From an uncultured Bacilli bacterium (GTDB lineage Bacteria > Bacillota_I > Bacilli_A > RFN20 > CAG-449), in NCBI GenBank assembly GCA_947632435.1, contig CANRPC010000005.1, positions 1 through 64,000 on the forward strand: 64,000 bases of DNA. The letters are read 5' to 3'. Positions 16,410-24,091 of the stretch are shown here, in pieces. Position numbers and translations under genes: made by a program. The notes below the pieces were generated by a model. That model ran no database searches. It saw nothing but the letters and a program-made list of their open reading frames with translations, and had not been told where the DNA came from. Positions within the stretch are counted from its first letter, which is position 1, and each line of letters begins with the position of its first letter.

Positions 16410-17702
16410 ATGAATTATTTTGGTACAGATGGAATAAGAGGTATTCCTAATGTTGATCTTAATTTTGATTTAGTGTCTTCTCTTGGTAAAGCTTTATCAA
16501 TTTTTAATGTTAAAGATGTTTATATTGCTTCTGATACTAGAGAATCAAAAGATTTTTTAATTTCTTGTTTAAGTTCAGGAATATTATCTTTAGGTATGAA
16601 TGTCCATTATTTAGGAATTATGTCGACATCTGGATTAATATATTATTCTTATGTTAATAAGGTTATAGGTGTTATGATAACTGCTTCTCATAATCCTTAT
16701 TATGATAATGGTATTAAAATTATTAATAAAGGATTTAAATTAAATAAAGATGAAGAAGAAAAAATTGAGTCTTTAATTAATAATAATGATTATAAATATT
16801 TAGATGTTGGTTCATTTTATTTTGAAGAAAATAAAGTAAATATTTATTTAGATTTTTTAAAAAAGCATATTGTAAAAACTAATTTATCTATTTGTTTAGA
16901 TTGCGCGAATGGATCAACTTATAAAATTGCTCAGGAAATATTTAAAGATGTATCGAATAAAATAATTTATATAGGTATTAATCCAAATGGCAAGAATATT
17001 AATCTTGATGTAGGCTCAACACATTTAGAAAAATTAAAAGAAACAGTAAGAAAAAATAAATGTGATTTAGGTTTTGCATTTGATGGAGATGGCGATAGAT
17101 TAATTGCTATAGATAAAAATTGTCAGGTTATCGATGGTGATTTATTAGTTTATATTTTTGCAACTTATTTATTAGAAAATAATTTATTAAATAAAAACTA
17201 TGTTGTTTTATCAAAAATGGCAAATATTGGAGTAATTAATGCTTTAAAAAGTAAAGGTATTAAAGTTAAAGAAGTAGATGTTGGTGATAAATACATTTAT
17301 CAAGAAATAAAAAATAATGATTATGTTTTAGGTGGCGAAGAAAGTGGTCATATTATATTGAATAATTTATTTCATACAGGAGATGGTATTTTAGCGGCTT
17401 TATATTTAATTAAGATTCTTGAAGAAAAAAAGCAATCTCTTTTAGAATTAATTAAGGATATATCTATATATCCTAGTATTCTATATAATTTAAAAGTTAA
17501 AGATAAAAATAATATCTTAAAGAATAAAAATTTAGATAATTATTTAAAATCTTTAAAAGAAAAATATAAAGATGATTTAAAAATTGTTATTAGACCTTCA
17601 GGAACAGAAGATAAATTAAGAATATTTATTATGTCTAAAGAAAAAGATATTAATCAAAAAATTCTTGATAATGTCTTAAATATTATTAATGTAAAGGAAT
17701 AG
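16410..17702 (+). CDS. glmM: Phosphoglucosamine mutase
   Basis: GlmM converts glucosamine-6-phosphate to glucosamine-1-phosphate for UDP-GlcNAc and peptidoglycan synthesis. The 430-residue product has the phosphoserine loop MITASHNPYYDNGIK (near residue 95), the metal loop FDGDGDR (near 225), the sugar loop GEESGHI and the phosphate loop RPSGTEDKLRI. The track starts at 16395, but ATG 16410 (MNYFGTDGIRG, the family start) follows GGTGA and is preferred. glmU begins 2 bp after the stop, so the consecutive pathway steps are encoded together. Confidence 0.95.
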   Translation: MNYFGTDGIRGIPNVDLNFDLVSSLGKALSIFNVKDVYIASDTRESKDFLISCLSSGILSLGMNVHYLGIMSTSGLIYYSYVNKVIGVMITASHNPYYDNGIKIINKGFKLNKDEEEKIESLINNNDYKYLDVGSFYFEENKVNIYLDFLKKHIVKTNLSICLDCANGSTYKIAQEIFKDVSNKIIYIGINPNGKNINLDVGSTHLEKLKETVRKNKCDLGFAFDGDGDRLIAIDKNCQVIDGDLLVYIFATYLLENNLLNKNYVVLSKMANIGVINALKSKGIKVKEVDVGDKYIYQEIKNNDYVLGGEESGHIILNNLFHTGDGILAALYLIKILEEKKQSLLELIKDISIYPSILYNLKVKDKNNILKNKNLDNYLKSLKEKYKDDLKIVIRPSGTEDKLRIFIMSKEKDINQKILDNVLNIINVKE

Positions 17703-17704
17703 AT

Positions 17705-19075
17705 ATGCATTCAATTATAATTTTAGCCGCTGGTAAAGGAACAAGAATGAAAACAAAAATGCCAAAATGTGTTTTCCCTTTACTTGATAAACCTCTTATC
17801 TTATATTTAATTTCTACTTTAAAAGAACTTGATAATTGTTATAAACCTCTTTGTGTTGTAGGATACCAAAAAGAAGCTCTTCAAGAAGTTTTAAAAGATG
17901 AAGTTAATTATGTTTTTCAAGAAGAACAATTAGGAACTGCAGATGCGGTTTTAAAATGTGAAAAAGAAGTACAAGATGCTGATTTTTCTTTAATTATTAA
18001 TGGCGATACTCCTTTACTTACTAGTGAGTATTTAAATGCATTAATTGATAAACATCTTAAAGAAAAAAATGATTTAACTTTATTAACTACATATTTAGTT
18101 AATCCTCAAGGATATGGAAGAATAATTAAAGATAATAAATTTAAAATTAAAAAAATTGCTGAAGAAAAAGATTTATCCAAAAAAGAATTTGGTATAAATG
18201 AAGTTAATTTAGGTGTTTATGTGATAAATAATGATAAACTTTTTGATGCTTTAAAAAGAATTAATAATTTAAATAATAGTCATGAATATTATCTTACTGA
18301 TATTGTTAAATTATTCTATGAACAAAAATATAAAATTTCTTGTTTGAATGTTGAAGATAATTTTCATTTGCATGGTATTAATGATTTAATAACTCTTAGT
18401 GAAATAGAAAATAAATTAAAAGAAGAAATAAATAATAAAGCCTTAAAAAATGGTGTATATTTAATTAATAAAGATAGTATTATTTTAGGGACAGATGTAA
18501 AAATAGATGAAGGAAGTATAATTTACCCTAATACTTTAATTTTAGGAAAATGTCAAATAGGTAAAAATTGTGTCATTGGTCCAAATTGTGAAATAAATGA
18601 TTCAATTATAGAAGATAATGTTAAGATAAAACATAGTTTAATAAATAATTCCTACATAAAAAAAGGAGCAACTATTGGTCCTTTTGCCCATTTAAGAATG
18701 AATGCGATAATTGGTGAAAATGATCGTATAGGTAATTTTGTGGAAATTAAAAAATCTTTAATTGGTAAAGCTACGAATGTTGCTCATTTAACTTATATTG
18801 GTGATACAACATGTGGTGATAATGTCAATTTTGGATGTGGTGTTATAACAGTTAATTATGATGGTATAAATAAACATCATACAACAATCGGAAATAATGT
18901 TTTTATTGGATGCAATTCTAATCTTATTGCACCTTTAAATATTGGTGATAATGTTTTTATCGCCGCAGGATCAACAATAACTACTTCTTTAGAAAAAAAT
19001 GATTTTTCTATTGCAAGAGCATTTCAAGTTACTAAAAAAAATTATTCACCAAAATATAAATATAATACGAGGTAA
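17705..19075 (+). CDS. glmU: Bifunctional GlcNAc-1-P uridyltransferase / GlcN-1-P acetyltransferase
   Basis: GlmU acetylates GlcN-1-P and then transfers UMP, giving UDP-GlcNAc. The 456-residue product has the N-terminal pyrophosphorylase loop LAAGKGTRMKTKMPK (residues 7-21) and a C-terminal left-handed beta-helix with hexapeptide repeats (about 250-445), including the acetyltransferase segment NFVEIKKS and VNYDG. It is full length and coupled to glmM. The next gene is convergent with only 9 bp between, and no clear terminator is visible. Confidence 0.96.
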   Translation: MHSIIILAAGKGTRMKTKMPKCVFPLLDKPLILYLISTLKELDNCYKPLCVVGYQKEALQEVLKDEVNYVFQEEQLGTADAVLKCEKEVQDADFSLIINGDTPLLTSEYLNALIDKHLKEKNDLTLLTTYLVNPQGYGRIIKDNKFKIKKIAEEKDLSKKEFGINEVNLGVYVINNDKLFDALKRINNLNNSHEYYLTDIVKLFYEQKYKISCLNVEDNFHLHGINDLITLSEIENKLKEEINNKALKNGVYLINKDSIILGTDVKIDEGSIIYPNTLILGKCQIGKNCVIGPNCEINDSIIEDNVKIKHSLINNSYIKKGATIGPFAHLRMNAIIGENDRIGNFVEIKKSLIGKATNVAHLTYIGDTTCGDNVNFGCGVITVNYDGINKHHTTIGNNVFIGCNSNLIAPLNIGDNVFIAAGSTITTSLEKNDFSIARAFQVTKKNYSPKYKYNTR

Positions 19076-19084
19076 TATATAATA

Positions 19085-20179
19085 TTAAATCCCTAATTTA
19101 TTATAAAAATCTTCTTTTTCTTTTTTAGGTGCACGTTTTGTAAATAAATATTTAAATAATATTCCTGTTTTATGAAATAGAAGATAAAAAATTCTATGAA
19201 TTAAGCATAATGGGTAGAAAATAAGATGTTTACCTAAATGAGGATATAAAGCTAAACGATAATTTTTATCAACGACAAATGCTGTTTTTAAAATGTGAGA
19301 AAATTTATTTTTTCTATTTCCATAAAGTTTTTTATCAAAATTTTCTTTTTCTTTAAGACCATGAATTCCATTTTCTAAAAGATATTCGATAAAAAAATCG
19401 ATATCTTTAGATTCATAAATATCTTGTTTTTCATTTGTTAAGACATAAATAGCATTTAAAATATTTTGATAAAGTGTCATTAAATTTAATTCTTGTAACA
19501 TTTTGTGAAGTTTATCATAATCGATTTGCCATTTTTTATTCATATAATAAAAATCAAGAATATATCTTATTCCAGCACCTGTTCTTAAGTGTCGAGCAAA
19601 ATGACACATGCAGAAAATAAAATGTTCTTCATAATTTAATTCATAATAATAATCATTAATTAAATGAGCCATTTTAAAAGGCTCTTTAAAAAATTTATTA
19701 TATTCAAAATCAGTAGGGTCAAATAAGGAATAATGAAGTTCCACCAAAATATTGTCCTTGCGCATTTCTAAATGATGCATGCATATGTTTTCATCAAGAG
19801 TAAAACCATAATCTTTTAAAAGATGTTTAGCCTTTTCCATATCGGAAATATCAATATAAACATCAATATCCCCGCGAGTTCTTAATGCATTATCATCATA
19901 AAGATAATTTAATACGCTTCCTTTAAAATAAAAATGTTTAATTTTATTGTTATTAAATAAATTAGTAATATTTTGTTGCATATCATTAAGCATTTCTTGA
20001 TGAACTAAACTAGCATAATAGAAATTATTTACTTTTTTGTTATCAAAAACATAATGAAGGTATGGTAATAAAGATTGTTCTTTTAATAGCATTAAAAAAT
20101 CACGATTATTAAGTAATGAATTATCAAGTAATTCGTGATTAAAATAAGCATGGAATAATTGAATAATTAAATCTTTCAT
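19085..20179 (-). CDS. Nucleotidyltransferase-family protein
   Basis: This resembles the uncharacterised nucleotidyltransferase family (NTP_transf_5 type). FYFKGSVLNYLYDDNALRTR followed by GDIDVYID (about residues 95-123) gives the GS-x-DxD polymerase-beta-like active-site pattern, so an NMP-transfer role is plausible. The middle and C-terminal parts are helical, with conserved-looking HLEMRKDNILVELHYSLFDP. Members often accompany polysaccharide or exosortase loci, and this one lies 2 kb from the capsule operon. The substrate is unknown. It is monocistronic; the ATG follows GAAGGAAC. Confidence 0.75.
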   Translation of the reverse strand: MKDLIIQLFHAYFNHELLDNSLLNNRDFLMLLKEQSLLPYLHYVFDNKKVNNFYYASLVHQEMLNDMQQNITNLFNNNKIKHFYFKGSVLNYLYDDNALRTRGDIDVYIDISDMEKAKHLLKDYGFTLDENICMHHLEMRKDNILVELHYSLFDPTDFEYNKFFKEPFKMAHLINDYYYELNYEEHFIFCMCHFARHLRTGAGIRYILDFYYMNKKWQIDYDKLHKMLQELNLMTLYQNILNAIYVLTNEKQDIYESKDIDFFIEYLLENGIHGLKEKENFDKKLYGNRKNKFSHILKTAFVVDKNYRLALYPHLGKHLIFYPLCLIHRIFYLLFHKTGILFKYLFTKRAPKKEKEDFYNKLGI

Positions 20180-20310
20180 CTTTGTTCCTTCTTTTACATT
20201 GAAAGTTTAACATAGAACAAAAAGTTTATAAATAAAATCTTTTTATTATCTTAAAACTTAATTAAAAATATAAAAATATGATAAAATCATTAAAAAGAAA
20301 GGGTAATGGT

Positions 20311-21645
20311 ATGAAATTTCAAAAAACAGAATCAGTAGAATTAAAAAGAGTTTTAAATGATTCTTTTGAAAAAGAAGTCGTAGCATTTTTAAATACACTT
20401 GATGGAGTTATTTATATTGGTATTGATGAAAATGGAACTATAATTGGTGTTTCTAATATTGAAAAATTAATGAAAACTATCTTTGATACCATTACCGATA
20501 AAATATTGCCTAATGCTCAAGAATTAATTACACCAGTAGCAAAATATATAGATGGCAAAATGATTATTGAAGTAGATGTAAAAAAAGGTAATGCATTATA
20601 TTATATAAAAAAATATGGAAGAAGTTCTACAGGTTGTTTTATACGAATTGGAACAAGTACAAGAGGAATGTCTGAAGAACAAATTGATAAATTATTAATT
20701 AAATCTTTAGCTATTCATAAACCAAAAATTGTTGAAATAGAAAGTAGAAGACAAGATTTAACTTTTAATCAATTTAAATATCTTCTTAATTTTAGAGGTG
20801 TTCATGTAAATGATTTATCTTTTTATGAAAATTTTAACTTAAAAACTAAGAATAATTTATTTAATGAAATGGCTTTTCTTTTGTCGGATCAAAATGATGT
20901 TTCTATTAAAGTTGTTCGCTTTAGGGGGACAACAAAAGCAGAATTTATTTCAAGAAAGGAATTTGGTTTTTGCTGCCTTATTAAGGCAATGGTTGATGCT
21001 TTAGAATATTCGTTAAATGTTTTGAATACTATTCAAACAAATATTGTAGGGGCTTTAAGAGAAGATACACCTTATTTTGATGAGATCTCATTTAGAGAAG
21101 CATGGATAAATGCTATTTGTCACCATGATTGGACTCAACAAACCCCACCTGCGATTTATGGTTTTGATGATCGTGTGGAAATCATTTCTCATGGTAAATT
21201 AAAAGAAGATTTAACAGAAGATGAATTTTTTAGAGGAGTTAGTAAACCTGTAAATGAAGAACTAGCTAAAATATTAACTCAAATGCATTATATTGAACAA
21301 TCAGGAAGAGGAATTCCTACAATTGTTAAAAATTATGGTAAAGATGTATTTCATTTTGGCTCATCATTTATCGAATGCATTATTCCATATAATATTTTAG
21401 ATAAGAAAAAAAGCGATGAAATGAATGGAAATATAAAAGAAAATGCAAGTGTAAAATTAAATAAAATACAAAATGAAATATTAAATAACATTAAAAATAA
21501 TTATGAAATAACTTTAATTCAACTTGCTAATTTACTTAAAAAGAATGAATCCACTATTGCTAGAAATATAAAAATTTTAAAAAATCAAGGTTTTTTAATA
21601 AGACATGGATCAGATAAAAAAGGTTATTGGGAAGTAAAAGAATAA
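20311..21645 (+). CDS. AlbA/Schlafen-type putative DNA-binding regulator
   Basis: The 444-residue protein has an N-terminal AlbA_2/Schlafen-like domain (ESVELKRVLNDSFEKEVVAF and GVIYIGIDENGTIIGV, residues 5-45), a central region and an ATPase-like C-terminal part (AWINAICHHDWTQ, DDRVEIISHGKL), then a winged-helix end (IQLANLLKKNESTIARNIKI). Such proteins are usually annotated as ATP-binding transcriptional regulators; function is poorly known. The track start at 20278 lies inside a likely -10 (TATGATAAAAT), so ATG 20311, preceded by AAAGGG, is preferred. It is a single gene just upstream of the polysaccharide operon. Confidence 0.8.
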   Translation: MKFQKTESVELKRVLNDSFEKEVVAFLNTLDGVIYIGIDENGTIIGVSNIEKLMKTIFDTITDKILPNAQELITPVAKYIDGKMIIEVDVKKGNALYYIKKYGRSSTGCFIRIGTSTRGMSEEQIDKLLIKSLAIHKPKIVEIESRRQDLTFNQFKYLLNFRGVHVNDLSFYENFNLKTKNNLFNEMAFLLSDQNDVSIKVVRFRGTTKAEFISRKEFGFCCLIKAMVDALEYSLNVLNTIQTNIVGALREDTPYFDEISFREAWINAICHHDWTQQTPPAIYGFDDRVEIISHGKLKEDLTEDEFFRGVSKPVNEELAKILTQMHYIEQSGRGIPTIVKNYGKDVFHFGSSFIECIIPYNILDKKKSDEMNGNIKENASVKLNKIQNEILNNIKNNYEITLIQLANLLKKNESTIARNIKILKNQGFLIRHGSDKKGYWEVKE

Positions 21646-21793
21646 ATATTCATTTATTATTGGTTTTAAAGTATATATTTTAATGAAAATGTAGTATTTT
21701 ATGAGAAATTAGGCATTAAAATTTATGTTTATTATTTTAATAATTTAGTATATAATAATATTGATTTTCAAAGAAAATAATTTTGAAATTGTA

Positions 21794-21810
21794 ATTTTTT
21801 GTCGAAAATT
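21794..21810 (+). promoter_or_regulatory. Candidate Spo0A box before the polysaccharide operon
   Basis: ATTTTTTGTCGAAAATT contains the exact Spo0A box core TGTCGAA (21800-21806). The same 17 bases occur once more at 44601. It lies about 75 bp upstream of the predicted start of the operon promoter. Confidence 0.6.
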
Positions 21811-21842
21811 AAAAGAAAATAAATTTATAAGGCTCTTTTAAT

Positions 21843-21871
21843 TTGACTATGCGTTATGAATCATGTAAAAT
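21843..21871 (+). promoter_or_regulatory. Promoter of the polysaccharide operon
   Basis: TTGACT (21843-21848) and TAAAAT (21866-21871) are 17 bp apart, 24 bp before the first start codon. A second TATAAT at 21751 could be an upstream start. Confidence 0.7.
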
Positions 21872-21894
21872 ATCTTTGATTTTTGGAGGTTAAT

Positions 21895-22665
21895 ATGGAA
21901 AACAATGAATTCAACAATAATGTTTCTCAGCAAGAAGAAAAAGGTCTTTCATTAAAAGATTTATTCTATATTGTAAGAAAACACATTATAGCTATAATTA
22001 TTTTTATTGTTGCTTTTTCAGGCTTAGGTTTAGGATTAGCATTTTATAAAGATGATAAATCACCAAGTTATACTGTTGCTGCGACAGTTCTTATTTGTCC
22101 TAATTTTGAAGATGATGGTAAGAATTTAGCAGTTACAACTCAATATCAATTAGCAAATTATTTATTGCCATCATTTATTGATATTTTACAAGCAAATCGT
22201 GTTCTTGATCCTGTTGCTGAAGAATGCGGAGTAACAGTAAGCGAAATTGAATCTAGACTATCTGTTTCTAATACTGAAGATTCTTTAGTGGTTACTTTAA
22301 AATATTCTTACAGCACACCAGAAAAAGCTACTTTAATTTTAAATTCTGTAGTTAATTCATTAGTAAACTTTACTCAAAATGAAACAACAGATATTGGTAT
22401 GTTTAAAAATGGTGTTCAAAAATTAGATGAAGCAAATGTAAATAGAGCGGTTAAGGCTTCATCAAAAATGAAATATACTGTTATTTTCTTCGCTATTGGT
22501 TTTGTTGTTGCAGTTGTTTATGTAGCTCTTCGTGAATTATTTGATAATTCCTTTAAATCAAGTGAACAAATTGAAGATGAATTAGGATTAAAAGTTATTG
22601 CTAATATTCCTCTTTATGAATTTAAAATAGAAGATAACAATGATTCTAAAGGAGAAAACAAATAA
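21895..22665 (+). CDS. Wzz-type polysaccharide chain-length / kinase-activator protein
   Basis: A polysaccharide co-polymerase that in Gram-positives anchors and activates the partner tyrosine kinase and sets chain length. The 256 residues have a cytosolic start, membrane span 1 (IIAIIIFIVAFSGLGLGLAF, about 34-54), an external domain of about 135 residues, span 2 (VIFFAIGFVVAVVYVAL, near 195-215) and a cytosolic tail. The track uses a TTG at 21883, but ATG 21895 follows GGAGGT by 4 nt and is chosen. Its stop overlaps the kinase start by one base (TAATG). It is the first gene of the operon. Confidence 0.9.
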   Translation: MENNEFNNNVSQQEEKGLSLKDLFYIVRKHIIAIIIFIVAFSGLGLGLAFYKDDKSPSYTVAATVLICPNFEDDGKNLAVTTQYQLANYLLPSFIDILQANRVLDPVAEECGVTVSEIESRLSVSNTEDSLVVTLKYSYSTPEKATLILNSVVNSLVNFTQNETTDIGMFKNGVQKLDEANVNRAVKASSKMKYTVIFFAIGFVVAVVYVALRELFDNSFKSSEQIEDELGLKVIANIPLYEFKIEDNNDSKGENK

Positions 22666-23411
22666 TGAAAAAAATTGGTAAAAAAGATGTAGGATTATTA
22701 AATCCTGATTATAGAATTATTACAAAAATAGAACCTGATTCAATTTCTGCTGAAGCTTATAGAAGAATTAAAGTTTCCTTAGATTTCTCTTCTATTGATA
22801 AAAAAATAAAAGTTGTACAGGTATGTTCATCAATTAAAGGTGAAGGAAAAACAATTACTCTTTTAAATCTTGCAGCAACATATGCTGAAAATGGTAAAAA
22901 AGTTATTGTCGTAGACTTAGATTTAAGAAAACCAAAATGTCATCGTGCTTTCCAAATTGAAAATAAAGATGGCTTAAATGATGTTTTATTAGGTAGTGTT
23001 AAATTAGAAGATGCTATTAAACATAGTGATGAATTAGGTTTTGATCTTCTCAATAGTGGTAAAAGAACTTCATCAGTTTCAAGTATTATTGAATCACAAC
23101 ATTTAAAAGATATTATTTTAGAACTTAAAGAAAAATATGATATGGTACTTGTAGACTGCCCTCCAGTTCTTGCAGTTTCTGATCCAGTTGTTATTTCTTC
23201 TTTCTGTGACGGAGTATTATTCGTTGTTTCTCAATTAAGAACTGAAAGAAAAATGGCTAAAGAAGCAATTAAAGTATTAAAAAATGGTAATGCTAATATT
23301 CTTGGTGTTGTCTTTACAGAAATTCAAACTAAAGAAGGCTTACATAAAAACCCTTACTATAATTACAATTACTATTATTACGGAGATAATAAAAAAAGCA
23401 AAAACAAATAA
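22665..23411 (+). CDS. Bacterial tyrosine kinase (CapB/YwqD type)
   Basis: A BY-kinase that autophosphorylates C-terminal tyrosines to control polysaccharide export and polymerisation. The 248-residue product has Walker A SSIKGEGKTITLLNLA (near 55-70), Walker A' VVDLDLRKP (near 83), Walker B VLVDCPP (near 163) and a terminal tyrosine cluster, NPYYNYNYYYYG. It is coupled to the Wzz-type gene upstream, and a PHP-type phosphatase that would reverse it follows 11 bp later: a complete kinase, activator and phosphatase trio. Confidence 0.93.
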   Translation: MKKIGKKDVGLLNPDYRIITKIEPDSISAEAYRRIKVSLDFSSIDKKIKVVQVCSSIKGEGKTITLLNLAATYAENGKKVIVVDLDLRKPKCHRAFQIENKDGLNDVLLGSVKLEDAIKHSDELGFDLLNSGKRTSSVSSIIESQHLKDIILELKEKYDMVLVDCPPVLAVSDPVVISSFCDGVLFVVSQLRTERKMAKEAIKVLKNGNANILGVVFTEIQTKEGLHKNPYYNYNYYYYGDNKKSKNK

Positions 23412-23422
23412 GGTAAAGAAAA

Positions 23423-24082
23423 ATGGTAGATATTCACGCACATATTATTCCTTTTGTAGATGATGGTAGTAAATCCTTAGAGGATTCAGTGCGGCTTATT
23501 GAAGAAGAAATTAAACAGGGAGTTACAGAAATTATCTGTACTCCTCATTTTGATTTAAAAAGATATTTTACACCAGTTAATGTTATTGAAGAACAATTTA
23601 ATTTATTAAATGCTAAAGTTAAAGAATTAAATTTAAATGTTAAATTATTTTTAGGACAAGAAATTTGTTATACCTGGAAAGTTAATATTATTGAAAAATT
23701 ACAAAATCATGAATTATTAACTTTAAAAAATTCTAAGTATGTTTTAATTGAATTTGATTTTTATGAAGAACCAATAAATTTTTTGGAATTTATTTATAAT
23801 ATTCGTATAAAGGGTTTTCGCCCAATAATTGCACATGTTGAACGATATGAATGGTTAAATGAAAAGAAATTGCAAAAAATAATTATTGAAGGTGGATTAA
23901 TTCAAGTAAACGCGAATTCTTTAATTGATTGTAAAAGCAGAAAATTACAAAAAAGAGCTAGATCTTATGTAAAAAAAGGCTATGTAAATTACATAGCTAG
24001 TGATATTCATGTTGTAAGAAAAAATACCATGGCGGAAGCTTATAAAAAATTTGGCAAATATTTAAATATTTTTGAATTTTAA
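23423..24082 (+). CDS. PHP-type protein-tyrosine phosphatase (CpsB/YwqE)
   Basis: A manganese-dependent phosphatase of the PHP superfamily that dephosphorylates the neighbouring BY-kinase. The 219-residue product begins MVDIHAHIIPFVDDG (metal-binding HxH), then CTPHFD, GQEICYT, IIAHVERYEW (near 145) and ASDIHVV (near 190), the expected order of metal ligands. It is full length. A weak ribosome site (AAGGTAAAG) lies before the ATG. Confidence 0.92.
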   Translation: MVDIHAHIIPFVDDGSKSLEDSVRLIEEEIKQGVTEIICTPHFDLKRYFTPVNVIEEQFNLLNAKVKELNLNVKLFLGQEICYTWKVNIIEKLQNHELLTLKNSKYVLIEFDFYEEPINFLEFIYNIRIKGFRPIIAHVERYEWLNEKKLQKIIIEGGLIQVNANSLIDCKSRKLQKRARSYVKKGYVNYIASDIHVVRKNTMAEAYKKFGKYLNIFEF

Positions 24083-24091
24083 AAAAATTAT

